DNA of 5,924 bases from Candidatus Nitrosopumilus sp. (lineage in GTDB: Archaea > Thermoproteota > Nitrososphaeria > Nitrososphaerales > Nitrosopumilaceae): positions 1-5,924 of the forward strand of contig JAOUAE010000083.1 in NCBI GenBank assembly GCA_029861085.1. Reading direction: 5' to 3'. Shown one piece after another: positions 4,811 to 5,924 of the stretch; position 1 is the first letter of the stretch, and each line of letters opens with the position of its first letter. The notes beneath the pieces were generated by a model. It ran no database searches. It had not been told where the DNA came from and saw nothing but the letters and a program-made list of their open reading frames with translations. A program made the translations under genes and the position numbers.

Positions 4811-5671
4811 GTGAAGCAGCAATATGGTCAGATTCTTACAATTCCAAAACCCTTTGTAAAATGGGCTGGTGGAAAACGTCAACTAATTCCAATTTTAAAT
4901 GAAAATCTACCTAAAACTTTTGGTACTTATTTTGAACCTTTCTTGGGAGGAGGTGCATTACTTTTTCATATGCTAATTGAACGCAATGGACAAAAATGTA
5001 GTATTTCTGATCTTAACTCCGATCTGGTATTATCATATACCACTATTAGAGATAGAGCAGAATCTTTAATCAATTCCCTAAAAAATCATGAAAAAAATTA
5101 TCAAAAAGATTCAAAGTCATATTATTACTCTATTAGAGAAAGCAATCCTAGAAGCCAAATTGAAAAGACTTCACGATTAATCTTTTTGAATAGAACTTGC
5201 TTTAATGGATTATACCGAGTTAATAGTAAAGGTAAGTTTAATGTTCCTTTAGGCAAATATACCAATCCAAAAATTGTAAACGAGGATAATCTTCGTTCAG
5301 TTAGCAATATCTTACAATCAAGTAGAGTAGATATCAAGTGTCGTGATTTTGAGGCTATACTAAGTGATGCCAAAAAAGATGATCTTGTATACTTTGATCC
5401 CCCATATCAACCGGTTAGTGACACTGCAAATTTTACCGGTTACACAAACAAAGATTTTACATATGATGATCTTGCCAGATTGGCAGAACTTTGTATGAAA
5501 TTAAATTCCAAAGGATGCAGAGTTCTTTTGTCAAATTCTAACTCCAAGGAAGTCACTGATATGTTTTCAACTAAGCCTTGGAAAGTTAACAAGATTAAGG
5601 CAAATCGTTCAATTAATTCTAATTCTAAAAAGAGGACTGGCCATTTTGAACTATTAATCAAAAATTATTAG
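4811..5671 (+). CDS. dam: Dam-family DNA adenine-N6 methyltransferase, probable GATC specificity
   Basis: A 286-residue cytoplasmic protein of the D12 (Dam/DpnIIA) class, which transfers methyl from S-adenosylmethionine to adenine N6. Motifs in order: FVKWAGGKRQL (15-25) and FEPFLGGGALLF (41-52, motif I) for cofactor binding; SDLNSDLV (66-73); the target-recognition region FLNRTCFNGLYRVNSKGKFN and VPLGKY (125-150), very like GATC enzymes such as E. coli Dam and DpnII methylase; catalytic DPPY (196-199, motif IV); and ANFTGY with LLSNSN later. Length matches the family (about 270-285). The GTG at 4811 is the only usable start: a stop codon lies one codon before its preceding codon and no later ATG precedes the KWAGGK motif. 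No ribosome binding site is seen. No restriction endonuclease is visible in the window, so it may be solitary. It appears more AT-rich than amoA and ends next to a tRNA gene, which hints at acquisition. Confidence 0.9.
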   Translation: MKQQYGQILTIPKPFVKWAGGKRQLIPILNENLPKTFGTYFEPFLGGGALLFHMLIERNGQKCSISDLNSDLVLSYTTIRDRAESLINSLKNHEKNYQKDSKSYYYSIRESNPRSQIEKTSRLIFLNRTCFNGLYRVNSKGKFNVPLGKYTNPKIVNEDNLRSVSNILQSSRVDIKCRDFEAILSDAKKDDLVYFDPPYQPVSDTANFTGYTNKDFTYDDLARLAELCMKLNSKGCRVLLSNSNSKEVTDMFSTKPWKVNKIKANRSINSNSKKRTGHFELLIKNY

Positions 5672-5672
5672 A

Positions 5673-5746
5673 AGCTTCGAACGGGATCTGAACCCGTGAC
5701 CTTTACATTACCAATGTAACGCTCTACCAGACTGAGCTACCGAAGC
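5673..5746 (-). tRNA. tRNA-Thr (anticodon GGU)
   Basis: The minus strand folds into a complete cloverleaf: acceptor GCTTCGG with TCGAAGC (one G-U), D stem GCTC/GAGC, anticodon stem TTACA/TGTAA with the 7-nt loop TTGGTAA giving anticodon GGT, and T stem ACGGG/CCCGT with loop TTCAGAT. The variable region has 5 nt. The body is 73 nt and the following base gives a U discriminator, usual for archaeal tRNA-Thr. CCA is not encoded and there is no intron. Its 3' end lies 2 bp from the stop codon of the convergent methyltransferase gene. Confidence 0.95.
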
Positions 5747-5770
5747 ATAAATTCACTCTGAAGAAAATCC

Positions 5771-5776
5771 TTATAA
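5771..5776 (-). promoter_or_regulatory. TATA box of tRNA-Thr
   Basis: TTATAA is centred about 27 bp upstream of the tRNA-Thr 5' end at 5746, the standard archaeal spacing for a tRNA promoter. Confidence 0.55.
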
Positions 5777-5808
5777 TTCTTCATTCTAAGCAAATTCACT
5801 CTAAACTG

Positions 5809-5816
5809 TTAAATTT
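5809..5816 (+). promoter_or_regulatory. TATA box of tRNA-Leu
   Basis: TTAAATTT is centred about 25 bp upstream of the inferred tRNA-Leu 5' end at 5838. It overlaps the third AAATTCACTC-like repeat. Confidence 0.45.
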
Positions 5817-5863
5817 CACTCAGATTTTTATCCTTTTGGAGGAGTAATCAAGCCTGGCCAAAG

Positions 5864-5885
5864 TAAGCACTTGATGCTTTTGGAC
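5864..5885 (+). other. tRNA-Leu intron 1, D arm (after position 23), 22 nt
   Basis: This folds as a bulge-helix-bulge, the structure cut by archaeal splicing endonuclease. The 4-bp central helix is CCAA (5858-5861) with TTGG (5880-5883). The 3-nt bulges are AGT (5862-5864) and ACA (5884-5886), and the inner helix AAGCA/TGCTT (5865-5869 with 5875-5879) closes a CTTGA loop. Cutting after the second base of each bulge removes exactly 5864-5885 and restores the D stem. The outer helix is weak, so it is of the relaxed type. Confidence 0.8.
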
Positions 5886-5899
5886 ATGCAGGACTTAAG

Positions 5900-5914
5900 A
5901 TCAAATAATGGGTG
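5900..5914 (+). other. tRNA-Leu intron 2, anticodon loop (37/38), 15 nt
   Basis: At the canonical archaeal intron site after base 37. The outer helix is the anticodon stem CAGGA/TCCTG and the central helix is CTTA (5894-5897) with TGGG (5909-5912), containing two G-U pairs. Bulges are AGA (5898-5900) and TGA (5913-5915); cutting after the second base of each removes 15 nt and joins CTTAAG to A, restoring a 7-nt loop. The inner helix is minimal because the intron is so short. Confidence 0.8.
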
Positions 5915-5924
5915 ATCCTGTCTT

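Larger units (their letters stand above)
5749..5821. repeat. Three copies of AAATTCACTCT between two tRNA genes
   Basis: Copies at 5749-5759 and 5792-5802 are identical; a third at 5811-5821 reads AAATTTCACTC. They occupy the 91-bp space between the divergent tRNA-Thr and tRNA-Leu genes. Spacing is 43 and 19 bp. No coding frame is present. Confidence 0.5.
5838..5924 (+). tRNA. tRNA-Leu (anticodon UAA), partial, with two introns
   Basis: The window ends inside this gene, in the variable arm. Removing 5864-5885 and 5900-5914 gives acceptor strand GGAGGAG, T8, A9, D stem ATC/GAT, D loop AAGCCTGGCCAAA with G18-G19 in place, base 26 G, anticodon stem CAGGA/TCCTG and the loop CTTAAGA with anticodon TAA. 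The D loop AGCCTGGCCAAA is characteristic of archaeal tRNA-Leu. Without removing both segments neither the D stem nor the anticodon stem can form with normal spacing. The T arm and the 3' acceptor strand are outside the window, so the acceptor pairing cannot be checked. Confidence 0.85.

Noticed and set aside
4702..4902. Open frame upstream of and overlapping the methyltransferase start
   Set aside because: It is a shadow in another frame with no family resemblance; the methyltransferase frame carries the conserved motifs.
4811..5924. A complete restriction-modification system or integrated element beside the tRNA genes
   Set aside because: No endonuclease, integrase or duplicated tRNA end is visible; only the methyltransferase can be supported within this window.

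Overview
This window comes from an ammonia-oxidising archaeon of the Nitrosopumilales (group I.1a Nitrososphaerota, formerly Thaumarchaeota). Four proteins are immediately recognisable as archaeal ammonia monooxygenase (AMO) subunits: AmoB, AmoC, AmoX and AmoA. The low GC content, mostly single-gene transcription units with near-leaderless starts, T-rich 3' ends, an archaeal-type ribosomal protein S15 and a tRNA with small bulge-helix-bulge introns fit this assignment. I cannot fix the genus.

Layout. Positions 1-103 (-) hold the 5' end of rps15. It is divergent from two short membrane-protein genes at 228-563 (+) and 673-942 (+), which I take to be the recently described accessory AMO subunits AmoY and AmoZ, without being able to say which is which. 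Two minus-strand hypothetical genes follow: 1044-1568, a membrane-anchored extracytoplasmic protein, and 1607-1921, a small soluble protein. Next come amoB at 2018-2587 (-) and, across a 252-bp AT-rich divergent intergenic region, amoC at 2840-3403 (+), amoX at 3516-3878 (+) and amoA at 4024-4674 (+). Downstream lie a Dam-family DNA adenine methyltransferase at 4811-5671 (+), a tRNA-Thr(GGU) at 5673-5746 (-), and the first part of a tRNA-Leu(UAA) starting at about 5838 (+). The tRNA-Leu is cut by the window end and appears to carry two introns.

How the genes work together. AmoA, AmoB and AmoC form the membrane-bound copper enzyme that oxidises ammonia to hydroxylamine. AmoX and the two candidate AmoY/AmoZ proteins would complete the archaeal complex, so this window probably encodes all six subunits within 4.5 kb. 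It is not one operon: the genes lie on both strands, most have their own TATA-like box 25-35 bp before the start codon, and several end in a T-rich element, two of them identical over 14 nt on opposite strands.

Most notable points: (1) the linked six-subunit AMO set; (2) a GATC-containing element upstream of every AMO gene, usually 50-80 bp from the start, including a 12-bp palindrome between amoB and amoC and a 12-nt repeat shared by the two accessory genes, next to a gene for a probable GATC methyltransferase; (3) a tRNA-Leu(UAA) with a D-arm intron and an anticodon-loop intron that both fold into bulge-helix-bulge motifs; (4) a 15-bp inverted repeat upstream of amoC.
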